Of a stretch of DNA of 64,000 nucleotides, positions 19,854 through 33,400 are shown piece after piece. The position numbers were made by a program, and so were the translations under genes. Numbering within the stretch: the first letter of the stretch is position 1; each line of letters starts with the position of its first letter. The notes beneath the pieces were generated by a model, which saw only the letters and a list, made by a program, of their open reading frames with translations, was not told the origin of the DNA and did not search any database. The DNA comes from Clitopilus passeckerianus (taxonomy: Eukaryota > Basidiomycota > Agaricomycetes > Agaricales > Entolomataceae): the NCBI GenBank assembly GCA_944990035.1, contig CALYLX010000030.1, positions 1 through 64,000 on the forward strand, in the 5' to 3' direction.

Positions 19854-22800
19854 ATGGCGGAAAACATCTACAGTAAAGGAACCCGGGTGTGGTTCGAGGA
19901 CAAGGACCAGGCTTGGATATCTGCAGAGGTATCCAATGTTACAAAAGGTCCAGATGATGCCATTAAGCTCGTCTTTATTGACGAACGAGGGAAGGTGAGT
20001 TGCCAACCCTACGAAATTTATCGCTGGCGCTTGCTAAATTTGCTTGAATGACCTCTAGGAAATTACAATCAATACAACTGGGAAGGATATCAAGGATGGC
20101 AAAGGGGGACTGCCTCCTCTTCGAAATCCACCGCTATTAGAGACCGCGGATGACTTAGCAACACTCTCGCATCTGAATGAGCCTTCAGGTACATGCGATT
20201 TGCTCTTAAGTGCTGAGATATAGACCAATCTTATGCTTGACAGTTCTCCACACGATCCGGAATCGCTACGCTCAACACAGCATCTACACTTATAGTGGTA
20301 TTGTCCTGATCGCCGTTAATCCTTTCCAACGTGTTACCCTCTATGGACCCGAGGTTATTCAAGCATACAGTGGGCGAAAAAGGGGAGAGCTGGAACCTCA
20401 CCTGTTTGCCATAGCTGAAGATGCGTATACTGCCATGAGGAAAGAAGGCATGGGTCAAACTATCATCGTCTCTGGTGAAAGGTACCTTTCAGACACTGCT
20501 GGAAATTAAGGACTATGCTCATACTTTTCTTGTCTATAGTGGTGCAGGAAAAACAGAATCTGTAAGTTATCTTCTATGTTATATTTTCAAAGCTAACTAG
20601 TGACCAATCAGGCGAAATTCATCATGCGTTATCTCGCCTCAGTGGGACCTTCAGAAGGTGTTGCCAAAACCAAGACCAAGTTCTCTCTAGATGACGCAAG
20701 TGAAATCGAACGTCAGATCTTGGCTACAAACCCTATTCTAGAAGCCTTTGGAAATGCCAAAACTACCCGTAATGACAATTCGTCAAGGTTCGGAAAGTAT
20801 ATTCAAGTGAGTTAACTCCAGAGTGCGCCTGTCCCATTGTCTAATCTTCGCTCTAGATCCTCTTTGACGGGAAACAGATCATTGTTGGGGCTCGCATCCG
20901 CACCTACCTGCTCGAGCGCTCTCGTATCGTTTTCCAGCCACTTACAGAACGCAACTACCATATCTTCTACCAGCTCTGCGCCGGCGCACCCTCGAAGGAG
21001 CGGAAAGACCTCGGCTTGGACACCGATATTACCAAGTTCCACTATCTGAGGCAGGGTGGTCCTTCCTCAACACCTATCAATGGGGTTGATGATAGTGAGG
21101 AATTCCGATCGACACAGCAAGCACTATCAACCGTCGGCATTAGTGTCGAGAAGCAGTGGGCTGTCTTCCGCTTATTGGCAGCCCTCTTGCATTTGGGCAA
21201 TGTCAAAGTCTCCCAGATTCGCAATGACTCCACCGTTGATGACAACGATCCTGCTCTGATCCTTGCCACTCGTTTCCTTGGAGTTAATCTGGCCGAATTC
21301 AAGAAGTGGACCATTAAGAAGCAGATAGTCACGCGTTCGGAGAAGATTGTCACTGCTCTGAGTGCCGCACAAGCAACAGTCGTTCGAGACAGCGTTGCCA
21401 AATTCGTTTACGCTTGCTTGTTCGAATGGTTGGTTGCCATTGTCAACGAGAGTTTGGCTGGTGAAAACGGAGATGCTGCTGAACGTGCTGAAATGTTCAT
21501 CGGCGTTTTGGATATCTATGGATTTGAGCATTTCCAAAAGGTGCGTCTTCCGGCTTTGATTCTGCCGTCTCGACTGACACAACCCTCTTGTAGAATTCCT
21601 TTGAACAGTTCAGCATCAACTATGCGAACGAAAAGCTTCAGCAGGAGGTATGGCCGATACTTGCCCGCACACTAGTACTTATTGAAACTTCTCCAGTTCA
21701 ACTCTCACGTATTCAAACTTGAGCAAGAGGAATACGTGAAGGAAGAAATCAACTGGACTTTTATTGACTTCTCCGACAATCAACCCTGCATTGACGCTAT
21801 AGAAGGCAAACTGGGCGTGTTGTCATTGCTTGATGAAGAATCACGTCTACCTTCTGGCAGCGACGCATCGTTCCTTCAGAAACTCAATAACCAGTTGCTT
21901 CCTAAACCCGAATTCAAGACCATTTACAAGAAGCCACGTTTCGGAAATTCCGCCTTCACCATAGCACATTATGCTTTAGACGTGACCTACGAAGTAGAAG
22001 GCTTCCTAGAGAAGAATAGGGACACCGTTCCAGACGAGCAAATGGCCCTGCTTGCATCAACAAAGAACCCCTTCCTGAAGGAAGTTCTGGACGCCGCTCT
22101 CAACTCTGCTAGAGATGCTACCAAAAGCCCCGATAGCCCCCATCCTAGTTCACCCGCTTTCTCCGAATCCGGCAGCACGGGCTCGCGTCGTTCCTCAGTT
22201 ATCCCCGACCCTGGCCGCCAGTCCTTCATAGCCAGCTCTACCAGCTCTGGACCCGCAAAGCGCCCAGGAGCTGCTAGCAAGAAGCCAACTCAGGGATCTA
22301 TCTTCAAAGCCTCATTAATCACTCTGATGGACACTCTGAGCGTAACAAATGTTCATTACATTCGTTGCATCAAGCCGAATGAGGCGAAGCGGCCTTGGGA
22401 ATTCCAGTCTCAGCAAGTACTGGGCCAACTGCGTGCTTGCGGTGTTCTTGAAACCATCCGAATCAGCTGTGCTGGATATCCCACTAGATGGGTATACGAA
22501 GAATTTGCTGAGCGGTAAGATTCCGTCTAACTATTTGGATTTTTGCTCATAGATCACTTAGTTATTATATGCTTGTGCCTTCGTCGGATTGGCAACCCAT
22601 GATTCAAACCCTCGCTCTCAAAGACCTTTGCTCCAAAATTCTTGACAAGACTATTGCGGACCCCAACATGTACCAAAACGGCAAGACCAAGATTTTCTTC
22701 CGTGCAGGCATGCTTGCTGCTTTGGAATCCCTGCGCTCGGATCGACTAAACGCGTTGGCCACGGTAATCCAGAAGAACATGCGTCGTCGTATGGCAGTGA

Positions 22801-25500
22801 ACAGATACCGAGAGCTTAGAAGTGCAACGATTACAATTCAAACACACTGGCGCAGCCGCCTTGCCAAGAAGTTTGTAGAGTCCATTCGGCGAGAGGTTGC
22901 TGCCATCCGCCTGCAGACTGGCATTCGGGCGGCTCTTCAACGGAAGCAATTCTTGAATATTCGACAGGCAGTCATCCGCGTGCAATCCTGTCAGTGCATT
23001 TTTCTTCTTGTGAGGATGCTGTATCCAACCATGCTACAGATGCTCGTGGCTCCCAGGCTAGGCAATGGTTCGCACAAGAGCGTCAAACGAGGGCTGCCAC
23101 TCTTTTACAGAGATTGCTGCGTGGAATGTATGGTGTTCTAATCTACGACCCTGCGACTGATACTAAATATACGTTTCTTCCAGCTTATCTCGCCGCTCAT
23201 TCCGTTCTGACGTTAAACGTGTCATCTGGATGCAATCTTGCCTTCGACGTCGCCTTGCTCGCAAAGAGCTTAAGGCGCTCAAAGCCGAGGCTCGATCCGT
23301 CTCTAAATTCAAAGAGATTTCCTACAAGCTAGAGAACAAGGTTGTCGAGCTCACACAGAACCTACAGAAGCGCATAGAAGAGAAGAAGGAGCTGCAGTCA
23401 CAAGTCAATCAACTAGAGCAACAGCTACAACAATGGATCGGTCGACACGACGAATCCGATCAGCGATCAAAGCAACTTCAGGCCTCTTTGGCTACAGCTG
23501 AAGCCGAGCTTGCGTCACGTAACGAGCTTCTGCAAGCTAAGGCTGGGGTTGAACAACGATTGGAGGAAGCCCTGATCAAGGCGACCGAAAAAGAGGAGAC
23601 GATTCGGAAATTGACCGATGAGATATCTCGCCAAGCCACACAACTCGAGTCTCAACAAAAGACGATAGACGCGACGCCAGCCCGCAATCACGAGGACTCC
23701 TCCGTCATCCTCACTTTGAAGAACGAGGTCAGCAACTTGCGAGAGCAATTAAACCGTTCAAATGCATTGAATGCATTGACACGGGGCGCTCGACCCGAAC
23801 CCCCTCTATCCCCTACCTTCGCTCCTGCCCTCAGGATTGGGGAAACCAATGGAACTGCCAACGGGAATGCACCGGGTGCAGCAAACAGGCATCAACGTCG
23901 CCATAGTTCCGCTAGCGCTTTCAATGGAGTCACGCCTGAGAACCGCACTTCCGCTGACGAGCTCATGATAGATGTCAAGCGAAGCCAGGCTATGAATCCC
24001 CGCGCGGTCTCTGTGGCCTACAACGGCGAAGATGCGCGGTTCCGAAATATTAACGGACTTCCCGGAATTATAGATGATCCCGCAGAGGAGAAGATCCGGT
24101 TGATGCAAGATGCAAAGAAGTTGGACGAGGACGTCTTAGATGGCCTGGTTCGGGGCCTCAAGATACCTGCACCATCCCTCACAAACCCATCTGCTGTTAA
24201 GGAGATCCTCTTCCCTGCCAATCTCATCAGTCTGGTCACGAATGAGATGTGGAAGTACGGCCTCATCCAAGAAAGCGAACGCTTCCTAGCGAATGTCATG
24301 CAGACCATCCAAGCCCATGTTATGGTATGTATTCCCGCTGTAAGGCGTTTGAGTCCTTTGCTCACCTCCCCTTTAGTCATTCACCGGTGAAGATGCCATT
24401 GTTCCAGGCATATTCTGGCTCTCAAATGTCCATGAAATGCTTTCTTTCATCTGCGTGGCAGAGAGCGACATGCTACAGGGTATCGGCCCAGGTGAAGAAG
24501 ACGTTGTACGACCATTCGACTGGAACGACTACGAAAGACTGGTCTCAGTTGTCAAGCACGACCTCGACAGTCTGGAGTACAATATCTACCATACATGGAT
24601 GTTGGAGACCAAGAAAAAGCTGGCGAAGATGGTCATTCCGGCCCTGATTGAAAGTCAATCGCTCCCTGGCTTCACAACAAGTGACGGGGGGGGACGGCTC
24701 TTCAACCGTATACTCAACACCAACACCCAGCCCGCGTTTAGCATGGACGACATTCTGAATCTCCTGAACAAAGTATGGAAGAGCTTAAAGAGTTATTACA
24801 TGGAAGAATCCGTCGTGCACCAAGTTATTACCGAGCTTCTTAAACTCATTGGAGTTACGAGTTTCAATGACCTTCTCATGCGACGCAACTTCTCTTCATG
24901 GAAACGAGGTGGGTTCACAACCTCTGACAAATATGGCGGGGGCTAATGCAACGTTTTTCAGCAATGCAAATCCAGTACAACATCACCAGGATTGAGGAAT
25001 GGTGCAAATCCCATGACATGCCAGAAGGCACACTCCAGCTTGAACACTTGATGCAAGCTACCAAGCTCTTGCAGTTGAAGAAGGTAATGCTCTCGTTCTT
25101 CTTCGTCCCATTAGCCAACAAAAAGCTGATATGTTTTCCAGTCTACTGCTAATGATATCGAAATTATCTACGATGTCTGCTGGATGCTGAGCCCCATGCA
25201 AATCCAACGCATGTGTACAAATTACTACGTTGCAGATTACGAAGTGAGTGAAATATGTAAATATCATCTAGAAGCCGGCTAATTTTGTCCCAGAACCCCA
25301 TATCGCCAGAGATCTTGCGCGTTGTGGCTTCACGAGTTCAAGCTAATGACAGAAACGACCACCTGCTTCTCGCCCCCGAGACCGAAGAAGTAGGACCTTA
25401 CGAACTGCCCCTCCCTCGAGAGGTTTCAGGTCTGGAAACTTACGTACCTGCCTACTTGAATGTCTCCCACTTGAGACGACTGGCGGCCCTGGTTTCATAA
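19854..25500 (+). CDS. MYO2: Class V myosin heavy chain (MYO2/MYO5 type)
   Basis: This is an actin-based cargo motor that carries secretory vesicles and organelles to the hyphal tip. The start [16 protein letters not shown] gives the SH3-like N-domain. The motor domain runs to about 22740: P-loop [10 protein letters not shown] (exon joined across 20480-20560), switch [16 protein letters not shown], switch [10 protein letters not shown], actin-binding loop 2 region rich in S, P and G (about 22110-22280), and [13 protein letters not shown]. Several IQ motifs follow ([36 protein letters not shown]), then a coiled coil (23290-23760). The C-terminal dilute (DIL) globular cargo domain spans about 24180-25500 ([41 protein letters not shown]). 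Introns are short and all frames join cleanly. The only class V domain order in this window. Confidence 0.96.
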
Positions 25501-25654
25501 CCTCACCTACTATAACTTCCCCAATCGTTTGTCTGTTATCATTTATCGTATACCTCGCACTGCTGGATTCATGTCATATTTGCATTCTGTACTCAAACAT
25601 AGTCTTCGCTCGTTGATCGAGACATATAGAACTAATATCGATTTGAAAAGGCTG

Positions 25655-26592
25655 CTAAGTTTGTGGGACATGCTCAATAAGAACCGTATCTCCATCTTCA
25701 ATCTCTTCTGCGAAGACAGAATCGTTCTGTAAAGGTATGCCTTCGAGGTGAAACAATCGAAGGGGCTAATGGAAGAAATTGTCACCAAGAGTTTCACCAC
25801 GAGTTAGCAAAAGGTTACCTGCGTGGTGGACAGATTGAAATGGCGTGCAAGACAGTCCAGAACTTTGCCTGTGGATAGATTCTGCCAGGAATGCCTTAGG
25901 CCGTCAGGATCGTGGATGAGCAATGTCGCTTGACAAACCTTCCGGAACCAATACACCTTTTCAACATCCCCGGCTTTGACCTTGACATTAACGCGCTGGT
26001 CCACTGGCAGGGACACAGCTTGATCTTTGGGGTCTCCGGGTTTTGCATGATGACGGATCTTCATGAGCTCAATCTTCCGTTGTTGAGCAGTCAACGGTTT
26101 CTGGGATTTATGGCTGGGCTTCGGTGCGCCTGTCTTCTTCGGAAAGTGCTTCATGAGTAGATTACGTGCATCTCCGTTCTTCCGGGAGCCCGTTTCCACC
26201 GGTGGAGAACAGTCATGGGAGTCTGGATATCGATGCCTAGAGAAGGCTATCAGAAGAGCCATGCCAAGTGACCACAAACTCTAATCTTACTGAGCACAGA
26301 AGGACAGTTGGCACTTGGAGCAGGTAGGAGGGGAATTATCATTGAAGGCATCCAAGGCAAGATTCTGACAGTTAGGTAGAGCGCAGCGTTTGATTGGCTT
26401 TAGAGTTGGCTGCAATTGATCAGTCGTGGACTCGGTAGGCTTTACGGGACAGTCATGGTCTTCTGGTTTGTAGTGCCCACCGCAAAAATTTCTCTCGCAT
26501 TGACATTGAATTGGCAAGAAATCGACCTGATGGCAGAAAGGATGTGAGCACTGTGTTCCAACATGGAGTAACGAGTGAGAGTCCGACATCAT
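25655..26592 (-). CDS. CUZ1: AN1-type zinc finger protein with C-terminal ubiquitin-like domain (CUZ1/ZFAND1 type)
   Basis: Cuz1/ZFAND1 links Cdc48 to the proteasome and helps cells survive arsenite and stress-granule load. From 26592 the protein starts MMSDSHSLLHVGTQC. AN1 finger 1 is CSHPFCHQVDFLP, CQCERNFCGGHY, HDC. AN1 finger 2 begins RCALPNCQNLALDAF, then CSKCQLSFCAQHRYPDSHDC (intron between CAQ and HRY at about 26233-26289). A basic linker (KNGDARNLLMKHFPKK) follows. The C-terminal part, KVYWFRKVCQATLLIHDPDG, FNLSTTQ, then PLRLFHLEGIPLQN, looks like the Cuz1 ubiquitin-like fold and ends HVPQT. Two AN1 fingers followed by a UBL separate this family from A20/AN1 proteins. It converges on the myosin gene and is head-to-head with VPS2. 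Confidence 0.85.
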
Positions 26593-26661
26593 GATCGTAA
26601 GGAGTAAGGACTCTGTGCGCTACAGCTACAGTCATCATCTCTTTCTCCTCTTGCCCTCATC
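26593..26661. promoter_or_regulatory. Very short bidirectional intergenic region (CUZ1-like / VPS2)
   Basis: Only 69 bp separate the two divergent start codons. It holds a pyrimidine-rich stretch (CTTTCTCCTCTTGCCCTC) next to the VPS2 start, common upstream of fungal start codons. Core promoter parts of both genes probably overlap. Confidence 0.4.
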
Positions 26662-27602
26662 ATGAACATCATCGTGAGTTGGTGCCCATATGCTGGGATT
26701 GTATCTGATATAAAATACAGGAAACTCTCTTTGGGAGAACTGTTACCCCGGCAGAGCGGCTACGCCAGCATCAGCGGTCACTGGCCAAAGCTCAGAGGGA
26801 GCTTGACAGAGAGCGCAGCAAACTGGAGCAGAGCGAGAAGAAACTGGTAATGGACATCAAGAAAAGCGCTAAAGCTGGCCAGATGGTATGCTCTAATTAC
26901 TCGCTGTACGTAACATATCTTCATTCATTCCCCACAGAATGCTTGCAAGGTGATGGCCAAGGACCTAGTCCGAACTCGAAGATATGTCCAGAAGTTCTAT
27001 CAAATGCGAACCCAACTCCAAGCCGTCGGGCTGCGGATACAAACTCTCAGAAGTAATCAGCAAATGGCAGAAGCAATGCGGGGGGCAACTCGTGTGTGTA
27101 TCCCAATTACAGCTCTCAAGCTCTCAATACCTGACATGAATGGTGTACCAGGCCATGGCCTCAATGAATCGCGGACTGAACCTTCCGGGGATCCAGAAAA
27201 TTATGAATGACTTTGAGAAAGAGAGTTCGATGATGGATATGAAAGAGGGCATGATGTCGGATACAATTGACGAGGTAATGGATGAAGAAGAGGATGAGGA
27301 GGAAGAAGGTGATAAGATTTTGAAGGAGGTGTTGGATGAAATAGGCGTGGATTTATCACATCAGGTTTGTTACTTTCTCTGGGCTAGCTATAATTTATTC
27401 ACGTATCTCCCTGTAGCTGACCGATGCACCAACCGGCATCGCAACAGCTACATCTGCCCTTACCACTCGTACACCAGTTGCCCTCGGCGAAGGGGGGCCA
27501 AATCGTCCAGCAGATACTTCCGCAAGCGGAAGTTCGGGTGCTGGTGGCATGTCAGATGAAGATGCGCTCCAAGCAAGGTTGGACGCATTGCGAAGAGGCT
27601 GA
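26662..27602 (+). CDS. VPS2: ESCRT-III subunit Vps2/CHMP2
   Basis: Vps2 (Did4, CHMP2A) caps ESCRT-III filaments and recruits the ATPase Vps4 during multivesicular body sorting. Exon 1 encodes only MNII (26662-26673), then an intron to about 26721. The conserved N-terminus is ETLFGRTVTPAERLRQHQ, followed by the basic helical core (LERERSK-like, KKSAKAGQMNACKVMAKDLV, RRYVQKFYQMRTQLQAV). The acidic part is MMSDTIDEVMDEEEDEEEEG, then LKEVLDEIGVDLSHQL. The C-terminal MIM1 motif, DEDALQARLDALRR, binds the Vps4 MIT domain. Four short introns join in frame. The length, about 245 residues, is usual for the family. The N-terminus distinguishes it from CHMP3 and CHMP4. It converges on COG4, with 33 bp between stops. 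Confidence 0.93.
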
Positions 27603-27635
27603 ACCCAGGCTATAGCTTTCTCAGCTTGGTGGGAA

Positions 27636-30415
27636 CTACATTTTCAGGCTAGCTATTGCTCGTGCTTCGGTATTCGTCAATTTCCATGTTATCCCGGAAC
27701 TATTATAGAATTCATCGACATCTTCATCCTGAAACCACATATCAGCATATATCGCTTTTTTAGAACACGTTCTCGTGGATTTCTTACAACGTCAAGGTTC
27801 AAAAGGGTGGATATTTGCTGCAACCGCACGAATTTCTCCCGAGCATCGCCAAATGCAGTTTGAGAGGCCAGGTAAGACGTTATGGCTCGAAGGTCGCGAT
27901 CAAAGCGAATCGCACCGAGCTATAATATAATGAGATGATAGTCATGGTCCCAACCTTTGTTCATTATCTCACCTCTGAGAACTTCATGGTAACAATCAAT
28001 TTCTCCCAAGGACGAAGAACAAAATCTAACGCTAGTCCAAAGAATAAACGATAGTTTCTGTCCGTGAATGCATCCTATTGAAACATCTGTCAGAAAGCCT
28101 GAATCTGCTTATTCTAAGCCCATACCTTATATCCATCCACGAGTCCTTCCCAGGTTTTAATGAACCGCTTCCGTATGGTATCCTGATATTCCGCCTGTGC
28201 ATAGGCGTCCTCGTCCAGCAAGTAGTTGGTGTCCTTATATACATCCGTCGTGAAGGTTCGTAGTTTGGGTCGCAAAAGTTGATTGAATATCTGCTCGATT
28301 CCAGCCTACACAGAACTGTCAACTTAGACCGCAACGAGGGGATTCTTTGACCACGTACTCTGAGTGTTGATCTGAACTTCGAGCCAAGTGAAGAGAAGTT
28401 CGAAAGCTGACTCTTGATGGTAACCTGGGTATCAGTGAGATAATATTGTTCGATCGGAGGACTTTCTCCTAGATCTCGGAGGAGACGGTCGAGGTGGGAG
28501 GACGAGATGTCCAGATCATTCAATATGATCTTTCACACAAATGCGTGAGGGGCAGGTTGACTAGAAGGGTAGAACGAGACTGACTATGAAGGCCATTCTC
28601 TGTTCTCTTTCATTTCTCTCGGACCGTGCGCCTGGTCGATATATGTCATCCAGTTTCTTGCGGATGACATTAATAAAATCAGTTTCTATCACTTCACGAA
28701 GTTGTTTAAGGCAGCGATCGACGACGTCTGCAGAGCCAGTGGAGGTGATTCGCAAGAGAACCATTTTAAAGATGTAGAATGCGTCATCCGGTGTTGTGCT
28801 GGTGGGTGGTAGCTGTGATGTGTCGACATCTGAAAGTCGATGCACCTGCAAAATGATGTGTAATGAGATCATTGTGACAATTTCCTGCGGTAGCCTCGGA
28901 CAAACCTTTTCAATGCTGACCCGAGTGTACCAGATTTCTAGCGGCACATAATATGTATTAGCCAGTTCTTCGAAGAGCTTTTCGGAGGCAGTAGAATCCA
29001 AGGACTGCAACATTTCCTTCATGGATCCCGGTATATTGGGGGTAGTCTGCTCATCACCATCGCTGGGTCCGTCCTAATAGCCTTGACATTAGGAAGATGC
29101 AACTCAGCAGGAGTTCCTGACTTACATTTATGTATTCAACCAGGAACTTCCGAAATAGGTGCCATCGTCCTATCATGCTGGCCAGTTCAGAGGTAGACTT
29201 ATCAATTTCACGCAAATCAATGCCACTTTCCTCCACAGACGAATTTGGCGCCGGCCGTTGGATATTCCTAGATTGAATTGAGCTGGGTGTGTTGTTTTTG
29301 ATGTCTGATAGCTTGACTGAGGGTCAATGAAGTCTATGTTGAGTAGGTGGTGTTTCTGGTCCTTACTTTTCGTTTGATATCTCGTTCTTCTTCCCATGTG
29401 TCAATGAGGTTCCTTGTGACACGATCGCTTTCCTGGAGAAGGCGCTGGATGACGCGCTGCATTTTTCCTTGGCCATAGTATTTCTCGACAACCGGACGAT
29501 GCTGTTCAGCAATCATAGCAACCCCCTCGAAGAAAGCCGTCAACGATGTTGTGAAATATAGAGGCGAAGAAGCTTCAAGTGTGTGAGTAAGCATCTCAGC
29601 TTAGGAATACCAAATGACAAACTTTTAGCACTTGATGGGGCTTTCACAAGTACAAGGTCGACAACGAATTCGGCATATGCGTTGATACCCTCTTCCTCCC
29701 AGCCAATAGCGGGGAAAAGTTTGAAGAACCTGGTGGTGGACGCCGCGTCGCGAGATTGAGAGGCTTGCTCAAAGTTGCGACGGAAGGTCTTGAGAAGAGA
29801 TTCTCTTGCCATTTGCAATGTCTGCGGTGGCGGATAGTGACTCTCAGACGTAGGCTGCAAGGGATTAGCTAGTGGCCGCAAATTTGAATGCCGAAGACAC
29901 TGACCACGGTCAACTCAGCAAAGCGGCCAGAGATCACATCAGCAGGCAGAGCCATTGCTCGTGCGCAATGCCTTGCAGCGGACTCCCAGTCTTGAAGTTC
30001 GATAGAGGTTTGTAGGTCGGCTAAAGAAGACTGGCCATATACAGTGAGCATATGCGAACACGGAATATTCACTGACACACACCTTTAACTCTATGACCTG
30101 GCCGACACGATCGGCAGCTTCGCGGACACGTTTAATCTCCTCATCGAGCGAGCGGACAGATCTCCCGACTCTTTCTGCAGTCTTTGCTGTAATTGATACC
30201 TGCTGCCTGAGTAAGAATGAATGTTGGTGAAGGACGTCGATTTGGGGTCGGAGACCGTCGAGACGGGCGAGAGATCCAACGACTGGTTCTTTTGCATTGA
30301 GAAGATCTATAAGCGACTTTGAATTCTCTGTTTCTTCTGACTCTAGCACGGTCAGCGCCGTCAAGATCTCTGAGAGTTTTGTTAGTGTACGGGGGTCTTG
30401 ACGAGGTTCATGCAT
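27636..30415 (-). CDS. COG4: Conserved oligomeric Golgi complex subunit 4 (COG4)
   Basis: COG4 belongs to lobe A of the COG tethering complex, which retrieves vesicles within the Golgi. I start it at the methionine of MHEPRQDPRTLTKLSEIL; an in-frame methionine ten codons upstream (30445) is also possible. The N-terminal half is coiled coil (RVGRSVRSLDEEIKRVREAA), then LADLQTSIELQDWESAARH, FFKLFPAIGWEEEGI, YAEFVVDLVL and MIAEQHRPVVEKYYGQGKM. The C-terminal half includes YYVPLEIWYTRVSIEK, LDISSSHLDRLLRDL and the ending ITWKLTNTEARAIASLKM. About twelve introns of near 50 bp join in frame. The arrangement of conserved blocks matches COG4 and not other COG subunits. It is preceded on the same strand by the GH3 gene, whose stop lies 65 bp upstream of this start. 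Confidence 0.88.
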
Positions 30416-30480
30416 TGGACATGGAAGGTATGAATGGATTTCCAAATTTGGTAGTATATCGCGTCAATTTAAATTACAGC

Positions 30481-33400
30481 TTACAATCCAGTCCAAATCA
30501 AATCTTTCTTCAGCTCAAACGTGCCCTCAAGGCCCAGCTCCTCCGAGTTCCTTCTAACATGGACAGTATACTTCCCAGAAGCGATCCGCCAGTGCTTTCT
30601 CTCAGCATCCCAATATGCCATCCCATATTTGTCCAGTGTAACATTTACTTCTGTGGACTTTCCAGGGGAAATATCTCTCGCCTTTGCGAAACCTTTCAAC
30701 TGAAGCTTGGGCGTCGTAAGGCCAACATCAGGATACTCAATATATACTTGCGCAACGTCTGAGCCAACAGACCATCCAGTGTTGGCGACCGACACGGAGA
30801 CGACCACTTGGATATCGTTGTTCTCCGTTGAATCGGTCTTGATGCGCAACCCCGACAACGCAAAGGTTGTATACGAGAGGCCAAAGCTTCGACAAGGGAT
30901 CAGTCAACCGAATTGGCGTAGAAATTTATTACCTACCCAAAGGGAAAGAGTGGTTTGATGCTCCTAGCCTGGTAATGCTTGTATCCCACGAAGAGGTCTT
31001 CACGGTAACTAACCCCAGACGCATGAGGTAACAATTACAAAAAAAATGAATCAGAAGACCCACTGAATCTTCCCATTTTCGCTACGATGGTTGGGGTATG
31101 CTGGAATATCCTGCATGGCCACGGGAAGCGTAAGAGGAAGGCGACCTCCTGGATTAATCTTTCCGTAGACAACATCTGCAAGGGCATTCCCGGCTTCATT
31201 GCCGGAGTACCAAGCTTGAAGTACACCTGCGACCTGTTCCACCCAAGGCATTGCTGCAGCGGAGCCCTAAATGACAGTCAGAGAGCTTTCCTGAAATAGT
31301 CCTTCCGAAATGCGCTCACCGCCTGTATGACAACAACGACATTTGAGTTGGCTTCGGCTAATCTCTGGATGGCTTGGTTCTGGAGCCCTGGAAGTTGGAG
31401 TGAAGGTCTATCAAACCCTTCGGCTTCCCATTCGGGGGACAAGCCCCCAACGAATACCACAACGTCAACTGTCTTTGCGAGGGAAACAGCGGCCTGGATG
31501 GACTCTTCTGGGTCGATCTTTTCGCATCCACCTAGACGCTGCAGGACCGCAAGGTGCTTTAGTATTCACGCTTTTGTCTAACGTAGATCGGGAAGCATAC
31601 CACACCACGCATCAAAGCAGGCTGAGAGAGTCTACCCTCTGCTTTATCATCGTCACCGTCTGAGGGAGGGGAGTTGGTGTATACCACTACAATGTCGTAG
31701 GTCTTCCCAGCGGTGACGTTAATCGTCGCTTTCTCCTCTATAGTGCCTTGGCTGAAGACAGTGGTACATGTAGGTGAAATGTTTTAGGGGATAAAATCCA
31801 GACTCACCCGTAGAAGAAATCGCCGGGTGTTTGTTTCGTCCAGTTGTCGATTAGCAGGGATCCATCAACCCACAGTTTTGCTCGACCTGTGGAGTACTTC
31901 TGAGATTTGGTATCAACAAAAATAACGAGAGGGCGAACCAGCAACGGTTAGCCCGAATTCGAATTCAGACGACTTCTCGAAAATCATCTTGCCTTCCAGC
32001 TTGATAGACCAATGTTCTTCCAGACCTTTGGGGAGGAAGTCGTTGAGCTTGATCCTTGTGTCGTTGACGACCAGAGATTCAACAGGATCCGAGAGAGTGC
32101 CGTCATCCTTGTTGTTAAAAAAAGTGCAGGTCCACCCGGGCTGGCCATTGGAGGTCCTGAGCAGGGTTTCCAGAGTTGGAAGATATTTGTGCGCTGGGGA
32201 GCATAATCAGCGTCTATACGAGCTATTCAACCCAGAGTACTCACCGTAGCATCCCAGCTCGTACAGGACCTCGACTCCTTTAGGAGCATTGTCATGAAGT
32301 CCAATCCAGGGCGAGACTACGTACGTGGGTTTGAGAGCTGCGGAGCCCCCACCTGAGATAACACGTTCTTTGGCGTTTGGCCCAATGACGGCAATCCTCT
32401 TATGTTTGTTGAGTGATACTGGGAGAACGTCGCCTCGGTTCTTGAGGAGTACCATGCCTTCGGCTGCTACCTGCCTACAGAAAGCTCGGAGTTCAGGTGA
32501 ATCACGAGAGCGTTCTAATCCATCCCCATAGACAACATTAGGGTTTCGCTGTGCTTGGCGTTGCACGAAAGAAAGTAGGTTGGTGACGCGTTCATTTATG
32601 GACTCCATGCGAAGCTTCTGAGCTGACAAGCATTGCAGCACTAGTAAAGGTTGCCTCCAGCGCGGCGGTCCAGGCATCTCCAAATCCAAACCGGCATTGA
32701 TTGGCTGGTCAACGCCATAGGTTCCATACCTTCACGAAGGTGGGATTAGGGCAATCTTTGGGAATGGATGACGGAGAATTACCAGTCGCTGATGATCAAA
32801 CCATCGAACTTCCACTCATCCCGGAGAAGGTCAGTTAAGAGTTCCCTATTCTCCGAGCAGTGCGTGCCGTTGATGCGACCGTACCTTGACCAAAGTCAGT
32901 TTCGGAAAAGAAATAGAACATCATGAAACCTACGACGTCATGAATGCCCAGGGTTTTGCGTGCTTCTGAGCCAACATGAATCTATCCACTATTTCAATCG
33001 TGATCCGAATCGTATATCAGTTGGGCGCTCACGGGTACAGGTATATTTCTCTCAAGGCACGAGGGGACACCACAGATTCAGCGGCTGTTCGTTCGTGCTC
33101 TTGGTCATTTCCTACTAAGTGCTTGATGGCTTGGTATGGACCATGAGCAACGATAGGCATGCCGGAGCGAACATCTTACTAGCTGAAACGCCTTCCGATT
33201 GTAAACCTTTGACATATGCAGCCGCTAGTGTACCTTCAAGTTCCTGTTGAGCCAGAATTCTGGAGAGGAGACGCGGCTACGTACCTGATAGATGCGGATC
33301 TTCGGAGAAAGATTCAAAGGAGCGGCCACCCAAGGGATTCCTTTGAATGTTACAAGTTGGAGCCAAGAGGATGACAGATGACTTTATTTTGGTTTCTTGA